Positions 15,823 through 24,954 are shown, counted from the first letter of the stretch. The stretch is DNA of 64,000 nt from Bacillota bacterium (GCA_023386345.1 JAEWJT010000004.1:124001-188000); one strand, 5' to 3'. The notes: generated by a model not told the origin, from the letters alone. Program-made: numbers and translations.

Positions 15823-18525
15823 TTGCTAGATAATAGACCTAGTTCAGATGAGCTATTGGAAATAGTCCAACAAGAAGAAAAAAATTCTCAATATGGTAAA
15901 TTGAAAATATTTTTTGGATATGCTGCAGGTGTCGGTAAAACATATGCTATGCTGGATACTGCCCATACTGCTAAAAGTAATGGTATTGATGTTGTAGTGG
16001 GATATATAGAGCCTCATACAAGACCTGAGACTATGGCTTTGTTAGAAGACCTAGAGCTTATTGCACCTTTAAAAGTTCAATATAAAGGAATAACACTAAA
16101 TGAGTTTGACTTAGATGCAGCAATCAAACGTAAGCCAGATTTGATTTTAGTTGATGAACTAGCTCATACTAATGCAAAGACTTGTAGGCATATAAAAAGG
16201 TATCAAGATATACAGGAATTGTTAAAGGCTGGTATAGATGTATATACCACTGTTAATGTACAGCATATAGAAAGCTTAAATGATATTGTTGCTTCAATTA
16301 CTGGTATAACTGTGCGTGAAAGAATTCCAGACCATGTATTTGACAATGCTCATCAAGTTGAGTTAATAGATATAGAGCCAGAGGATTTAATTAACAGATT
16401 AAAGCGTGGTAAAGTTTATAAGGAAAATCAAGCTAAAAGAGCGCTAAATAATTTCTTTAATATGGATAATCTCATAGCTTTAAGAGAAATAGCACTAAGA
16501 CGTACTGCTGATAGGGTAAATATCATATCAGAAAAAGCAAAGCATTTGTCCGCCAAGCTAGATTATTTCACTAGTGAGCATATTTTGGTATGTTTATCTC
16601 CTTCACCTTCAAATCCAAAGGCAATCAGAACAGCAGCAAGGATGGCCAATGCCTTTAAGGGAGCATTTACAGCCTTATATGTTGAAACCAGCAATTATGA
16701 ATATATGCCAAGTGAAAGCAAGGCTAAACTGCGTGACAATTTTAAGCTGGCAGAGCAGCTAGGTGCTAAAGTAGTCGTAGCCTATGATGATAATGTTGCA
16801 TTTCAGATTGCTGAATTTGCAAGATTGGCCGGAATTTCAAAGGTAGTGTTAGGGCGATCTAATACTAGAAAAAGATTAATACTCTCAAAACCTACTTTTG
16901 TTGATACTTTAACTTCATTAGCTCCTAATTTAGATATATATATTATTCCTGACAAAAAATCTGCCTCATATAGAGAATTTTCAATAAATCAGAGTAGAAA
17001 AAAATCTTTTTCTTTGTCTGGAACATTAAAAACTATAGGTATTATAGCATTATCAACAATTATAGGGCTTTTATTTCAATATTTAGGATTTAGTGAAGCC
17101 AATATTATAACAATATATATTCTAGGAGTTTTATTAACCTCGTTAGTAGCTTCAAATAAAATATACAGTATTAGTTCTTCAATATTAAGTGTGCTTGTTT
17201 TTAACTATTTCTTTACTGACCCCAAGTATACGTTGCAGGCATATGATCCTAGGCATATAGTTACGTTTATAGTAATGTTTTTGTCAGCTTTTATCACCAG
17301 TTCCTTAACTATTCGCATAAAAGAGTATGCTAAACAAGCAGCTCAAACAGCGTTCAGAACAAAGCTTTTGTTAGAAACTAATCAAATACTTCAAAATGCT
17401 TCGGATGTAAATAGTATAATAAATGGAACTGCTAATCAACTTATAAAACTATTAAATAAACCAATTATTTTTTATCAAGTGGAGAATAATAGTTTAAGTA
17501 AGCCTATGTTTTTTTGCGATAATACATTTAATCAAGATTCATCAGTATATATGACACAGGCAGAAAAGGCGGTTGCTGAATGGGTATTTAAAAACAATAA
17601 GCATGCTGGTGCAAGCACTAACACATTACCTGGTGCTAGATGTTTATATTTAGCTGTTCGTGGTAATGAAGGTGTTTATGCAGTGGCTGGAATTGCTTTA
17701 GATGATGATATAATAGATTCATTTGAAAACAGTATGATAATTTCTATTTTAGGCGAATGTGCTATGGTTTTAGAGAAAGAATTATTAAGCGAGATAAAAA
17801 AACAAGCTGAAATTAAAGCTCAGCGTGAACAGTTAAGAGCTAATCTTTTAAGAGCTATATCCCACGATCTTAGAACTCCGCTTACATCTATATCTGGGAA
17901 TGCTTCAGTACTTATGAACAGCTCAGAAAGTTTAAGTAAGGAAAAAATCAATAATCTTTATGAGGACATATATGACGACTCGATGTGGCTTATTAATTTA
18001 GTTGAAAATCTTTTATCTGTTACAAGAATAGAGGACGGAACTATTAATATACGCATGGAGGGCGAGCTTTTAGAAGAAGTTATTAACGAAGCACTTAAAC
18101 ATATAAATAGAAAAAGTGTTGAACATAATATAAAAGTTAATATAAGTGATGAGCTGATTATGGCAAAAATGGATTCACGATTAATTATCCAAGTGATTAT
18201 TAATATTGTAGATAATGCCATAAAATACACTCCATTAGGTTCTACAATAGAAATATCTGCAAGAAAAAATGAAGACTTTGTAATTGTAGATATAAAGGAT
18301 AATGGAAATGGAATTTCAGATATTGGAAAGTCTAATATTTTTGAAATGTTCTATACTGAAAAAAACACATCGGCAGACAGCAGACGAGGTCTTGGTCTTG
18401 GCTTATCTCTTTGTAAATCTATCATAAGTGTACATGGCGGCAGAATTTCTGTTAGAGACAACGAGCCTCATGGTTGTATATTTAGCTTTACATTGCAAGC
18501 AGAGGAGGTAATTTTAAATGAATAA
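15823..18525 (+). CDS. kdpD: KdpD, potassium-responsive sensor histidine kinase
   Basis: A 900-residue membrane sensor kinase. The N-terminal KdpD domain carries the ATP-binding loop GYAAGVGKT (residues 32-40) and is followed by a universal-stress-like domain (HILVCLSPSPSNPKAIRTAARMANAF), four membrane helices (about 400-505), a GAF-like region, the phosphoacceptor His in LRAISHDLRTPLTS (His about 681), and an HATPase with N, G1 (DNGNGIS) and G2 (GLGLGLSLCKS) boxes. The start is TTG, with GGAGGTG 4 nt upstream. The last 8 nt overlap kdpE. It senses low potassium or turgor and phosphorylates KdpE. Confidence 0.95.
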   Translation: MLDNRPSSDELLEIVQQEEKNSQYGKLKIFFGYAAGVGKTYAMLDTAHTAKSNGIDVVVGYIEPHTRPETMALLEDLELIAPLKVQYKGITLNEFDLDAAIKRKPDLILVDELAHTNAKTCRHIKRYQDIQELLKAGIDVYTTVNVQHIESLNDIVASITGITVRERIPDHVFDNAHQVELIDIEPEDLINRLKRGKVYKENQAKRALNNFFNMDNLIALREIALRRTADRVNIISEKAKHLSAKLDYFTSEHILVCLSPSPSNPKAIRTAARMANAFKGAFTALYVETSNYEYMPSESKAKLRDNFKLAEQLGAKVVVAYDDNVAFQIAEFARLAGISKVVLGRSNTRKRLILSKPTFVDTLTSLAPNLDIYIIPDKKSASYREFSINQSRKKSFSLSGTLKTIGIIALSTIIGLLFQYLGFSEANIITIYILGVLLTSLVASNKIYSISSSILSVLVFNYFFTDPKYTLQAYDPRHIVTFIVMFLSAFITSSLTIRIKEYAKQAAQTAFRTKLLLETNQILQNASDVNSIINGTANQLIKLLNKPIIFYQVENNSLSKPMFFCDNTFNQDSSVYMTQAEKAVAEWVFKNNKHAGASTNTLPGARCLYLAVRGNEGVYAVAGIALDDDIIDSFENSMIISILGECAMVLEKELLSEIKKQAEIKAQREQLRANLLRAISHDLRTPLTSISGNASVLMNSSESLSKEKINNLYEDIYDDSMWLINLVENLLSVTRIEDGTINIRMEGELLEEVINEALKHINRKSVEHNIKVNISDELIMAKMDSRLIIQVIINIVDNAIKYTPLGSTIEISARKNEDFVIVDIKDNGNGISDIGKSNIFEMFYTEKNTSADSRRGLGLGLSLCKSIISVHGGRISVRDNEPHGCIFSFTLQAEEVILNE

Positions 18526-19219
18526 AGCTACAATTTTAGTTGTTGAAGATGATAATGCAATTAAAAATTTAATTTCAACAACTCTTGAAACACAAAACTA
18601 TAAATTTAATACTGCTGCTACAGGCGCTCAAGCTATTGCTGAAGCGATATCGCAAAGCCATGATGTTATTTTACTTGACTTGGGACTGCCGGATATGGAT
18701 GGAGTCAGTATAATAAAAAAAATTCGTTCATGGTCAAATGTTCCAATTATAGTTATAAGTGCAAGAAGCGAGGATGAAGATAAGATAGAAGCCTTAGATG
18801 CAGGTGCAGACGATTATCTAACTAAGCCATTTAGTGTAGATGAGCTTTTAGCAAGAGTACGTGTTGCATTAAGACGTGTAAATTACAGTAATGATTTAAG
18901 TCAAAATAGCAATATATTTGTGAATGGTGATTTAAAAATAGATTATGCTTCAGGATGCGCATATATAAAGGATGAAGAGCTTCATCTAACACCTATTGAA
19001 TATAAGCTGTTATGTCTTTTATCTAAAAATGTTGGAAAAGTTTTAACACACAAATATATAATAAAAGTGGTATGGGGAAATGAGATAAACAGTGATATAC
19101 CATCTTTGAGAGTTTTTATGGCAACATTAAGAAAAAAGATAGAGCCGAACACATCAGAGTCATTATATATTCAGACTCATATAGGTGTTGGGTACAGGAT
19201 GCTTCGCATAAATAATTAA
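18518..19219 (+). CDS. kdpE: KdpE, OmpR-family response regulator
   Basis: A 233-residue response regulator: receiver domain with acidic pocket (VVEDDN), phosphoacceptor Asp54 (LLDLGLPDMDG), the switch Ser/Thr (VISARSEDEDKIEALDAGADDYLTKPF) and a C-terminal winged-helix DNA-binding domain (LTPIEYKLLCLLSKNVGKVLTHKYI). KdpD phosphorylates it, after which it activates the kdp promoter; the direct repeats at 10888-10906 are the likely target. It overlaps kdpD by 8 nt and a strong terminator follows. Confidence 0.95.
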   Translation: MNKATILVVEDDNAIKNLISTTLETQNYKFNTAATGAQAIAEAISQSHDVILLDLGLPDMDGVSIIKKIRSWSNVPIIVISARSEDEDKIEALDAGADDYLTKPFSVDELLARVRVALRRVNYSNDLSQNSNIFVNGDLKIDYASGCAYIKDEELHLTPIEYKLLCLLSKNVGKVLTHKYIIKVVWGNEINSDIPSLRVFMATLRKKIEPNTSESLYIQTHIGVGYRMLRINN

Positions 19220-19227
19220 ATATTTTA

Positions 19228-19273
19228 CAGGTGCAGCATCATATGGCAAGAAATGATGCTGCACCTGTTTGTA
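19228..19273 (+). terminator. Terminator of the kdp operon
   Basis: A perfect 14-bp stem, CAGGTGCAGCATCA (19228-19241) with its complement (19254-19267), encloses a 12-nt loop and is followed by TTTGT. The stem is unusually GC-rich for this genome and should terminate efficiently. Confidence 0.85.
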
Positions 19274-19308
19274 TATGATGAAAATTACAGTAAATGGAAT
19301 GGAAATAA

Positions 19309-19353
19309 ATTCAAAATAACTTGTTGAACTACCACTTTATTTATGCTATAATT
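19309..19353 (+). promoter_or_regulatory. Promoter module copy A (repeated at 22934)
   Basis: TTGAAC (19324-19329), 17 bp, extended -10 TGCTATAAT (TATAAT 19347-19352). The whole stretch from ATTCAAA to the end of the -10 box is nearly the same as a second copy at 22934-22976; identity extends over spacer and upstream sequence, which promoters do not normally conserve. It drives the acyltransferase gene after an 80-nt leader. Confidence 0.65.
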
Positions 19354-19433
19354 TTTTTAAAATAAAACATTAGCAATAAAAATTTTTCTATTAAATCAAA
19401 TCATTTATTCTTCTAAAAAGCGAGGTAGATTTT

Positions 19434-20471
19434 ATGTTGAACAGTAGAGATTTGACAGACAGGACATACTATTTAGATGTAATAAGAGTATTGGCAATTA
19501 TTTTGGTGATTGCACTTCATTGCGTTTCTGATATTTGCACTGGACTTAGATTCTATGGTAAAAATTCATGGTTTGCAAGCATAGCAATAAATGGCTTATG
19601 CCGAGCAGGAGTGCCACTTTTCTTAATGATAAGCGGATACTTGTCATTAGATAATAAACATACTGAAGATATTACAAGTTATTATAAAAAAAGATTTTCT
19701 CGAATTATTCCATCTTTGATAATATGGAACATAATTTATTACCTTTTCATTACTATTTACAAGAATGAAAGTTTTAGCTTCCAAACCTTTTTTGGGCGTT
19801 TGATAAATAATGGAAATGCGTATCATATGTGGTATGTTTATACATTGCTTGGAATTTATTTAATAAGCCCATTTCTAAGAATGTTAGTTGTGAGATTAAA
19901 GACTAATGAATTGATAATATTTTTCTTAGTAGCAATAATTTCGTCAACGATTATTCCATTTATAAACATTGTCTCTCCGTTATATATTTATTTATTCGAT
20001 CCGATTGTAAACGGATATATTGGTTTTTATGTTTTAGGCTTTATTTTGGGAAAATGCACTATTTCGAAGAAGTGTGAATATTTGATATATCTTGCTGGGA
20101 TAATTGGCTATATAATAAACTTAACAGGCAATATTATGTTTTCATCTTATAGCAAAATTAATCTTGTTTTCAATTATGGGTATGCACTTCCAACCTATCT
20201 TATAGCAGGTGCTTTGTTTGTTTTTTGTAAATATCATATGAATAATGTTGGACAAACAGTATTTAAGAAAATAATAACACACATTTCGACTATTTCTTTT
20301 GGAGTTTATTGGATTCACGTTGCAATATTGATAATAACTCAAAAATTTTTTCCAAATACACTATCTCCGACTTCAATTATTATACTGAAATTTACAATAA
20401 CTTTGATTATTTCAGTTAGCGTTATGACAGTAGTTAAAAAAATACCAGTGATAAATAAATTATTGATGTAA
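19434..20471 (+). CDS. Acyltransferase family 3 membrane protein
   Basis: A 345-residue polytopic protein (about ten hydrophobic segments) of the acyltransferase 3 group, which O-acetylates peptidoglycan, teichoic acid or exported polysaccharides. The N-terminal YYLDVIRVLAIILVIALHC contains the conserved His thought to be catalytic, followed by RAGVPLFLMISGYL and later WYVYTLLGIYLISPFLR. It is a single-gene unit. Its acceptor polymer is not identifiable from the context. The start follows CGAGGTAG at normal distance. Confidence 0.87.
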   Translation: MLNSRDLTDRTYYLDVIRVLAIILVIALHCVSDICTGLRFYGKNSWFASIAINGLCRAGVPLFLMISGYLSLDNKHTEDITSYYKKRFSRIIPSLIIWNIIYYLFITIYKNESFSFQTFFGRLINNGNAYHMWYVYTLLGIYLISPFLRMLVVRLKTNELIIFFLVAIISSTIIPFINIVSPLYIYLFDPIVNGYIGFYVLGFILGKCTISKKCEYLIYLAGIIGYIINLTGNIMFSSYSKINLVFNYGYALPTYLIAGALFVFCKYHMNNVGQTVFKKIITHISTISFGVYWIHVAILIITQKFFPNTLSPTSIIILKFTITLIISVSVMTVVKKIPVINKLLM

Positions 20472-20533
20472 TATGGATTAAATGATAAACTATTTTAGTT
20501 AATTATAGCAAGATAAGAAGGGTAAAAATTAGA

Positions 20534-20947
20534 ATGATCGAGGGTATAAGTCATGTCACTTTTGTTGTTAAAAATTTAGATAAAACTACTGAATTGTTTG
20601 AAAAGATTTTTAATGCAAAGGAAGTATATTATAGCGGGGATAAAAGACATTCATTATTCAGAGAACGATTTTTTGTCATTGGCAATCAATGGATAGCTGT
20701 GATGGAGGATGAAAATATAGTTAATAGAACGTATCATCACTTAGCATTTAAAATTTCAGATTCTGATGTAGATTTTTATTTGGGTATTATTAAAGAACTC
20801 AAATTAGAGCTTAAGCCTCCTAGAGAAAGAATATCCGGAGAGGGCTACTCTATATATTTTTATGACTATGATAATAATTTGTTTGAACTTCACACTGAAA
20901 CATTAGAGAAAAGATTAAGCATATATAAAGAAATTGATAAAAATTAG
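20534..20947 (+). CDS. fosX: FosX fosfomycin hydrolase
   Basis: A 137-residue VOC-fold enzyme matching FosX, which opens the epoxide of fosfomycin with water using Mn2+. The metal ligands His7, His69 and Glu118 are in the FosX/FosA positions, and Glu44, the residue that acts as general base in FosX but not in FosA or FosB, is present (FRERFF). The late block ERISGEGYSIYFYDYDNNLFELH is diagnostic of the Fos family. The length equals that of characterised FosX proteins. It lies 13 nt ahead of a flavoprotein gene, probably in one transcript. Homologues in Listeria and Clostridia are usually chromosomal. Confidence 0.92.
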   Translation: MIEGISHVTFVVKNLDKTTELFEKIFNAKEVYYSGDKRHSLFRERFFVIGNQWIAVMEDENIVNRTYHHLAFKISDSDVDFYLGIIKELKLELKPPRERISGEGYSIYFYDYDNNLFELHTETLEKRLSIYKEIDKN

Positions 20948-20960
20948 AGGAGGATAGTAA

Positions 20961-21452
20961 ATGAGATTATTAATACATGATTTGGATAATTATGAATTTA
21001 AAAATTTATCAGATGACATTAAAATAATTGATAAAAATGGTGAAATAAAAAACTGTATAGGCTGTTTTGGATGCTGGGTGAAAACACCTGCTGAATGCGT
21101 AATAAACGATTCATATAAAAACATTGGAGAGCATTTTTCAAAATCAGATGAAATAATTATCATCAGCAAGTGCGTATATGGAGGGTTTAGTCCATTTGTT
21201 AAAAATGTTTTGGACAGAGCTATTTCTTACATACACCCTTATTTTAAAATACGTAATAATGAAATGCACCATAAAAGAAGATATGATAATGTAATTAAGT
21301 TAACAGCATGGTTTTATGGTGAAGATGTAACATCAGAAGAAAAAGAAACTGCAAATAATTTGTTAAAAGCAAATGCTGTAAATTACGATGGATTTGTTGA
21401 ACAAGTTACCTTTGTAAATAGTATAGCTGAATTGGAAGGGAAAATAGTGTAA
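20961..21452 (+). CDS. Flavodoxin-fold NAD(P)H-dependent oxidoreductase
   Basis: A 163-residue protein related to NADPH-dependent FMN reductases and iron-sulfur flavoproteins. The Cys-rich turn NCIGCFGCWVKTPAEC (near residues 31-46) and the FMN-contact stretch IIISKCVYGGFSPFVKNVLDRAISYIHPYF are characteristic, although the N-terminal phosphate-binding loop of classical flavodoxins is shortened. GAGGAGG precedes the ATG. It is probably cotranscribed with fosX. Its electron acceptor is unknown. Confidence 0.75.
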   Translation: MRLLIHDLDNYEFKNLSDDIKIIDKNGEIKNCIGCFGCWVKTPAECVINDSYKNIGEHFSKSDEIIIISKCVYGGFSPFVKNVLDRAISYIHPYFKIRNNEMHHKRRYDNVIKLTAWFYGEDVTSEEKETANNLLKANAVNYDGFVEQVTFVNSIAELEGKIV

Positions 21453-21528
21453 AAAACTAGATTTTTCACATAGAAAGTTTGTATCCGTAGTCTGAATTTA
21501 AGGATTTAAGAAAGGAATGGAGATTAAT

Positions 21529-22164
21529 ATGAAAGTTGCACTTATAAATGGAAGTCCAAAAAGTAAGCAAAGCTCATCAGAAGCTATTTTAAAGGATTTG
21601 CAGACCTGTCTCTCTAAAGATATTGAGACTGTTAATTATAGTTTTAGAAAATCATTTTTAGCTAAAGAGGAAATAGAAGTTTTGTTTAATTTTGATGTAC
21701 TTGTATTTGCTTTTCCTCTTTATGTTGACGGAGTTCCGTCTCATCTTTTAAATTGTTTATGCCAGATTGAAGAAGCATCAAAAAATATTAAAGATAAGTC
21801 AATTACTGTATATACTTTGGTTAATTGTGGTTTTTATGAAGGGCATCAAAATAAATGGGCAATAAATATTATGAAAAATTGGTGTGTTAAAGCAGGATTT
21901 AAATGGGGTCAAGGTATTGGTATTGGCTGTGGAGGAGCTCTTGCTTCAATGTCTAGTATACCTCTTGGAAAAGGACCCAAAAGCAGTATGGGAATAACAT
22001 TTAAGTCTTTGGCTGATAATATTCATACTAAATCACAAGCATCTGATGCTTTTTTCTCGTTAAATTTCCCAAGATTTATGTATAAGCTTATAGCTGAATT
22101 TGGGTGGAGGCAAACAATTAAGAAAAACGGACTTAAAGTAAGAGATTTATCTCGAAAACTTTAA
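21529..22164 (+). CDS. Flavodoxin-fold protein, NADPH-dependent FMN reductase-like
   Basis: A 211-residue protein beginning MKVALINGSPKSKQSSSEAI, which carries the GSPK-x-SS FMN-phosphate loop of the flavodoxin/FMN-reductase family, and later DVLVFAFPLYVDGVPSHLLNCL, the second flavin-contact segment. ATG 21529 is chosen because GGAG lies 6 nt upstream; an in-frame ATG at 21517 has its purine-rich sequence too close. It is longer at the C-terminus than simple FMN reductases. Substrate unknown. It follows another flavodoxin-fold gene, suggesting a small redox cluster. Confidence 0.78.
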   Translation: MKVALINGSPKSKQSSSEAILKDLQTCLSKDIETVNYSFRKSFLAKEEIEVLFNFDVLVFAFPLYVDGVPSHLLNCLCQIEEASKNIKDKSITVYTLVNCGFYEGHQNKWAINIMKNWCVKAGFKWGQGIGIGCGGALASMSSIPLGKGPKSSMGITFKSLADNIHTKSQASDAFFSLNFPRFMYKLIAEFGWRQTIKKNGLKVRDLSRKL

Positions 22165-22254
22165 ATAAAATTAAAAAATTTAATGAACTCTACGGAGCGT
22201 TTATAGAAAAATTAATTTATATAATGTATAATGTTGAAAGAGGTGAGTAGTGAT

Positions 22255-22845
22255 ATGGACTGTACTAAGGTTGGCAAGCTTCTATATGATTTGCGCAAAG
22301 AAAAATGTATGACACAAAAAGAAGTTGCAGATAAAATGAATATAAGTGATAAAACTGTTTCAAAATGGGAAAGAGGCCTAGGTTGTCCGGATGTTTCTCT
22401 GCTTTCGGAGCTTTCTAATATATTTGGTATAAATATTGAAAAAATTTTACAAGGTGATTTATCTATAAATGATACTGATGGAGGAAATATGAAAAGAATT
22501 AAATTTTATGTTTGTCCTGCCTGTGGAAATATAATTACCTCTACAGGGCTTAGCGAAATTTCGTGCTGTGGTAGGAAATTAGAGCCATTACAAGCTTATG
22601 ATATTGATAGTGAACATTCATTGCAAATAGAACAGATTGAAAATGATTATTATATAACATTTGAGCATGAAATGACAAAGGAGCATTTTATATCCTTTGT
22701 AGCATATGTGATGTTTGACAGAGTTCATTTGGTTAAGCTATACCCTGAACAAAACGCAGAGTTAAGAATTCCAATAATGCGAAGAGGTGAACTATATTTT
22801 TACTGTAGTAAGCATGGATTGATTAAACAAGGTATAAATAAGTGA
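22255..22845 (+). CDS. XRE-family regulator with Cys-rich C-terminal domain
   Basis: The N-terminal helix-turn-helix (KVGKLLYDLRKEKCMTQKEVADKMNISDKTVSKWERGLGCP) is a standard XRE domain. The remaining 120 residues contain a zinc-ribbon-like CPACGN...CCGRK motif and a domain resembling the desulfoferrodoxin N-terminus or the C-terminal domain seen in clostridial XRE proteins (HEMTKEHFISFVAYVMFDRVHLVKLYPEQ). This suggests a metal- or redox-sensing repressor, but that is inference. ATG 22255 is preferred because AGGTGA lies 8 nt ahead; the upstream ATG at 22231 has no site. A terminator follows. Confidence 0.8.
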   Translation: MDCTKVGKLLYDLRKEKCMTQKEVADKMNISDKTVSKWERGLGCPDVSLLSELSNIFGINIEKILQGDLSINDTDGGNMKRIKFYVCPACGNIITSTGLSEISCCGRKLEPLQAYDIDSEHSLQIEQIENDYYITFEHEMTKEHFISFVAYVMFDRVHLVKLYPEQNAELRIPIMRRGELYFYCSKHGLIKQGINK

Positions 22846-22858
22846 TGAATAGTAAGAG

Positions 22859-22888
22859 ATGATGGTATAATAGGCCATCATTTTTTGT
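22859..22888 (+). terminator. Intrinsic terminator after the XRE gene
   Basis: ATGATGG (22859-22865) pairs with CCATCAT (22875-22881) across a 9-nt loop and is followed by TTTTTG. Confidence 0.7.
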
Positions 22889-22933
22889 GATTTTGTAAAA
22901 AAACTAAATAAATTTGATAGGTGCTATTTTAAC

Positions 22934-22976
22934 ATTCAAATAGCTTGTTGAACTAACATTGTATCTATGCTATAAT
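22934..22976 (+). promoter_or_regulatory. Promoter module copy B (near-identical to 19309)
   Basis: TTGAAC with 17-bp spacer and extended -10 TGCTATAAT (TATAAT 22971-22976), preceded by the same ATTCAAA...TAGCTTG context as copy A. It is followed by a 150-nt leader containing CAAATCT/AGATTTG and CATAT/ATATG inverted repeats before the lipoprotein gene at 23125. Confidence 0.65.
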
Positions 22977-23124
22977 TAAAAAGCATACTGTTAATAATTA
23001 AACAAAATTTTTTATTTGATAAAATTATCTTCCGCAAATCTTTATTTAGATTTGTCATATTCACGAGATATGTAAATATTATTATTTATTAGAAAAAACT
23101 TTAAATATTTAGGAGATTAATATT

Positions 23125-23880
23125 ATGAGAATTTTAAAACTTGTTTTATTGAATTTGTTTTTAATTTTTTTCGTTTTGCTTTGTGGATGTGATAAAAAAA
23201 TTGATATTGAAATTCCTATTTCAAATGAAAAGTATGAAATAAAAAATAATAATCTTATGAATCGTATAGACGAACAAATAAATTTCAATGGAAAACAGGT
23301 GAATGTATCAATACTCGAATATGAGTCTTATGAAAGAGAAATAAAAGTAGATGAGTTATCTATTAAGCTTCCTGCTAAATTTACTGGTTTTCTTTATGAA
23401 AAAATTGTAGCTCAGGATTTAGATAATGATAATATACAAGAAGTTCTCATATATTTCGGATCATCTGGAAGTGGTAATTGTAAAGGGGTAATTATACTTA
23501 AAATTAAGGATAACAATATATTTGAAATTCCATTGCCTATGTATGATGATTTAATCGGGCTTAGGGCAGACTTAAGCTTTACAAATAATTATGAACTCGT
23601 TGTAGAACTTGTTGATTATTCTAAAACTCTTAAATTAAAGTTAGATGAAAGCTTAAAAGAGCTTTTATATACGAATGGTGAACTTAACAACGATATATCA
23701 AAAGGCATTGATTGTGCATCAATAATTGAAACTCAAAAGATTTCAGAAGGAAAATACCTAATTAAAATTTATCAACGCATTTGGGCACCTGTTCATGCGC
23801 AAAGAATTGGTGATTTGGTAACAACAGTTAAAATAGATAATAATAAAAGTAAAATAGTGGATATTTATCTTCTAAAATAA
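23125..23880 (+). CDS. Lipoprotein of unknown function
   Basis: A 251-residue protein with a hydrophobic signal ending in the lipobox LLCGC (Cys at about residue 23), so it should be anchored on the outer face of the membrane. The rest is rich in beta-strand-like alternation (VLIYFGSSGSGNCKGVIILKIKDNNIFEI), reminiscent of VCBS-like repeats that bind a ligand or polymer, with an acidic DLDNDNIQE loop that looks like a calcium-binding Asp-rich loop. No named family recognised. It is a single-gene unit behind the duplicated promoter. Confidence 0.75.
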   Translation: MRILKLVLLNLFLIFFVLLCGCDKKIDIEIPISNEKYEIKNNNLMNRIDEQINFNGKQVNVSILEYESYEREIKVDELSIKLPAKFTGFLYEKIVAQDLDNDNIQEVLIYFGSSGSGNCKGVIILKIKDNNIFEIPLPMYDDLIGLRADLSFTNNYELVVELVDYSKTLKLKLDESLKELLYTNGELNNDISKGIDCASIIETQKISEGKYLIKIYQRIWAPVHAQRIGDLVTTVKIDNNKSKIVDIYLLK

Positions 23881-23968
23881 AATAACCTAGTTAAGATATT
23901 AATATGTTTTTATAATTAATTGGAGTTATGTGTCTTTACAAAATTTTAACAATAGATGGAGAACTGTA

Positions 23969-24718
23969 ATGAATGTACTTAGAACATGGTTTGATAAAGA
24001 AGTGTATAATAAAGAAATAGAGGTTTTTTTTAGGGATTGCGACACTAACAGGAAGATTAAGCTTCCTGCTATAATGGGCTATGCTTCTGATATTGCAGGT
24101 GATGATTATGCTGATAGAGGAATAACACATTATAAAATGATGGATGCTAATCAGGTGTTTTTACTTGCTAGATATCACTACCGCTTTTATAGAGTGCCAA
24201 GTGTTGGAGAGATAATAACTTATAGAACATGGGAAAAAGGTGTAGAGAGCGGATATGTTTTGCGTGACTATGAGCTTGTAGATTCAAATAATGAGGTATG
24301 TATCCTTATATCAAGCACTTGGGTTGTAATAAATCCTGAGACGCGAAAAATTGTTAGGCCAAGGAATTTCACATTAAGAGAAATACAATCAAGTGAAAAG
24401 GTCTTGGATTGTGAGCCTTGTGGTAAAATAAATTTTGATGAAGAAAAATTTAACTCATTAGGTGAAAGAGTATTGTTTTATACGGATATAGACGCTAACG
24501 GACATCTGAATAATGCAAATTATGGAAGCATTGCAATTGATTTTTTGCCATGCAATTTAAGGGATAAAGAATTTCCTGACTTTTACATAAATTATAACAA
24601 AGAAGCTAGACTAGGCGAAACAATAAAGCTTTTTGGATATGAAGAAAATAATACTTATTACATGGTTGGCAAAGTTGAAAATAATTTGTGTTTTACTTGC
24701 AAATTTATTTTTAAATAA
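23969..24718 (+). CDS. Acyl-ACP thioesterase (FatA/FatB-like)
   Basis: A 249-residue double-hotdog thioesterase that releases fatty acids from acyl carrier protein. The second hotdog carries the catalytic signature TDIDANGHLNNANYG with the Asn-x-His/Asp pattern of bacterial TE14-type enzymes, and the first hotdog keeps RDCDTNRKIKLPAIMGYASD and the WVVINPETRKIVRPRNF strand. ATG 23969 is preferred since GGAGA lies 6 nt upstream; a GTG at 23930 would add 13 residues with no family match. It probably helps adjust membrane lipid composition. It stands alone. Confidence 0.87.
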   Translation: MNVLRTWFDKEVYNKEIEVFFRDCDTNRKIKLPAIMGYASDIAGDDYADRGITHYKMMDANQVFLLARYHYRFYRVPSVGEIITYRTWEKGVESGYVLRDYELVDSNNEVCILISSTWVVINPETRKIVRPRNFTLREIQSSEKVLDCEPCGKINFDEEKFNSLGERVLFYTDIDANGHLNNANYGSIAIDFLPCNLRDKEFPDFYINYNKEARLGETIKLFGYEENNTYYMVGKVENNLCFTCKFIFK

Positions 24719-24845
24719 TAAATGAAAAATCAGAACGATTCTTCCATAGAGTTAAACCAGTTCATTCTTATCTTAAAATTTATTGCTACATAGCCTTTTT
24801 TGGATACATCTAGAAAAATAATTACAAAAAAATTAAAAATAACTA

Positions 24846-24883
24846 TTGACAATTGTTCCTTAATAGTATATATTATCATTAAG
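24846..24883 (+). promoter_or_regulatory. Rubrerythrin promoter with operator-like palindrome
   Basis: TTGACA (24846-24851), 17 bp, TATATT (24869-24874). The inverted repeat CTTAAT...ATTAAG (24859-24864 with 24878-24883) spans the spacer, the -10 box and the start site. PerR and Fur proteins bind AT-rich palindromes of about this size, and a perR gene lies directly downstream, so a PerR operator is a reasonable reading. Confidence 0.6.
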
Positions 24884-24954
24884 AAACAAAAATAAATATT
24901 CAAAGCTAAAATTTTTGCTTTGAAAATAAAACTTAAATTATTTGGAGGCTTAAA

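Noticed and set aside
23928..23969. 13-codon ORF just before the acyl-ACP thioesterase
   Set aside because: The GGAG is only two bases from its ATG and the product is too short to support.
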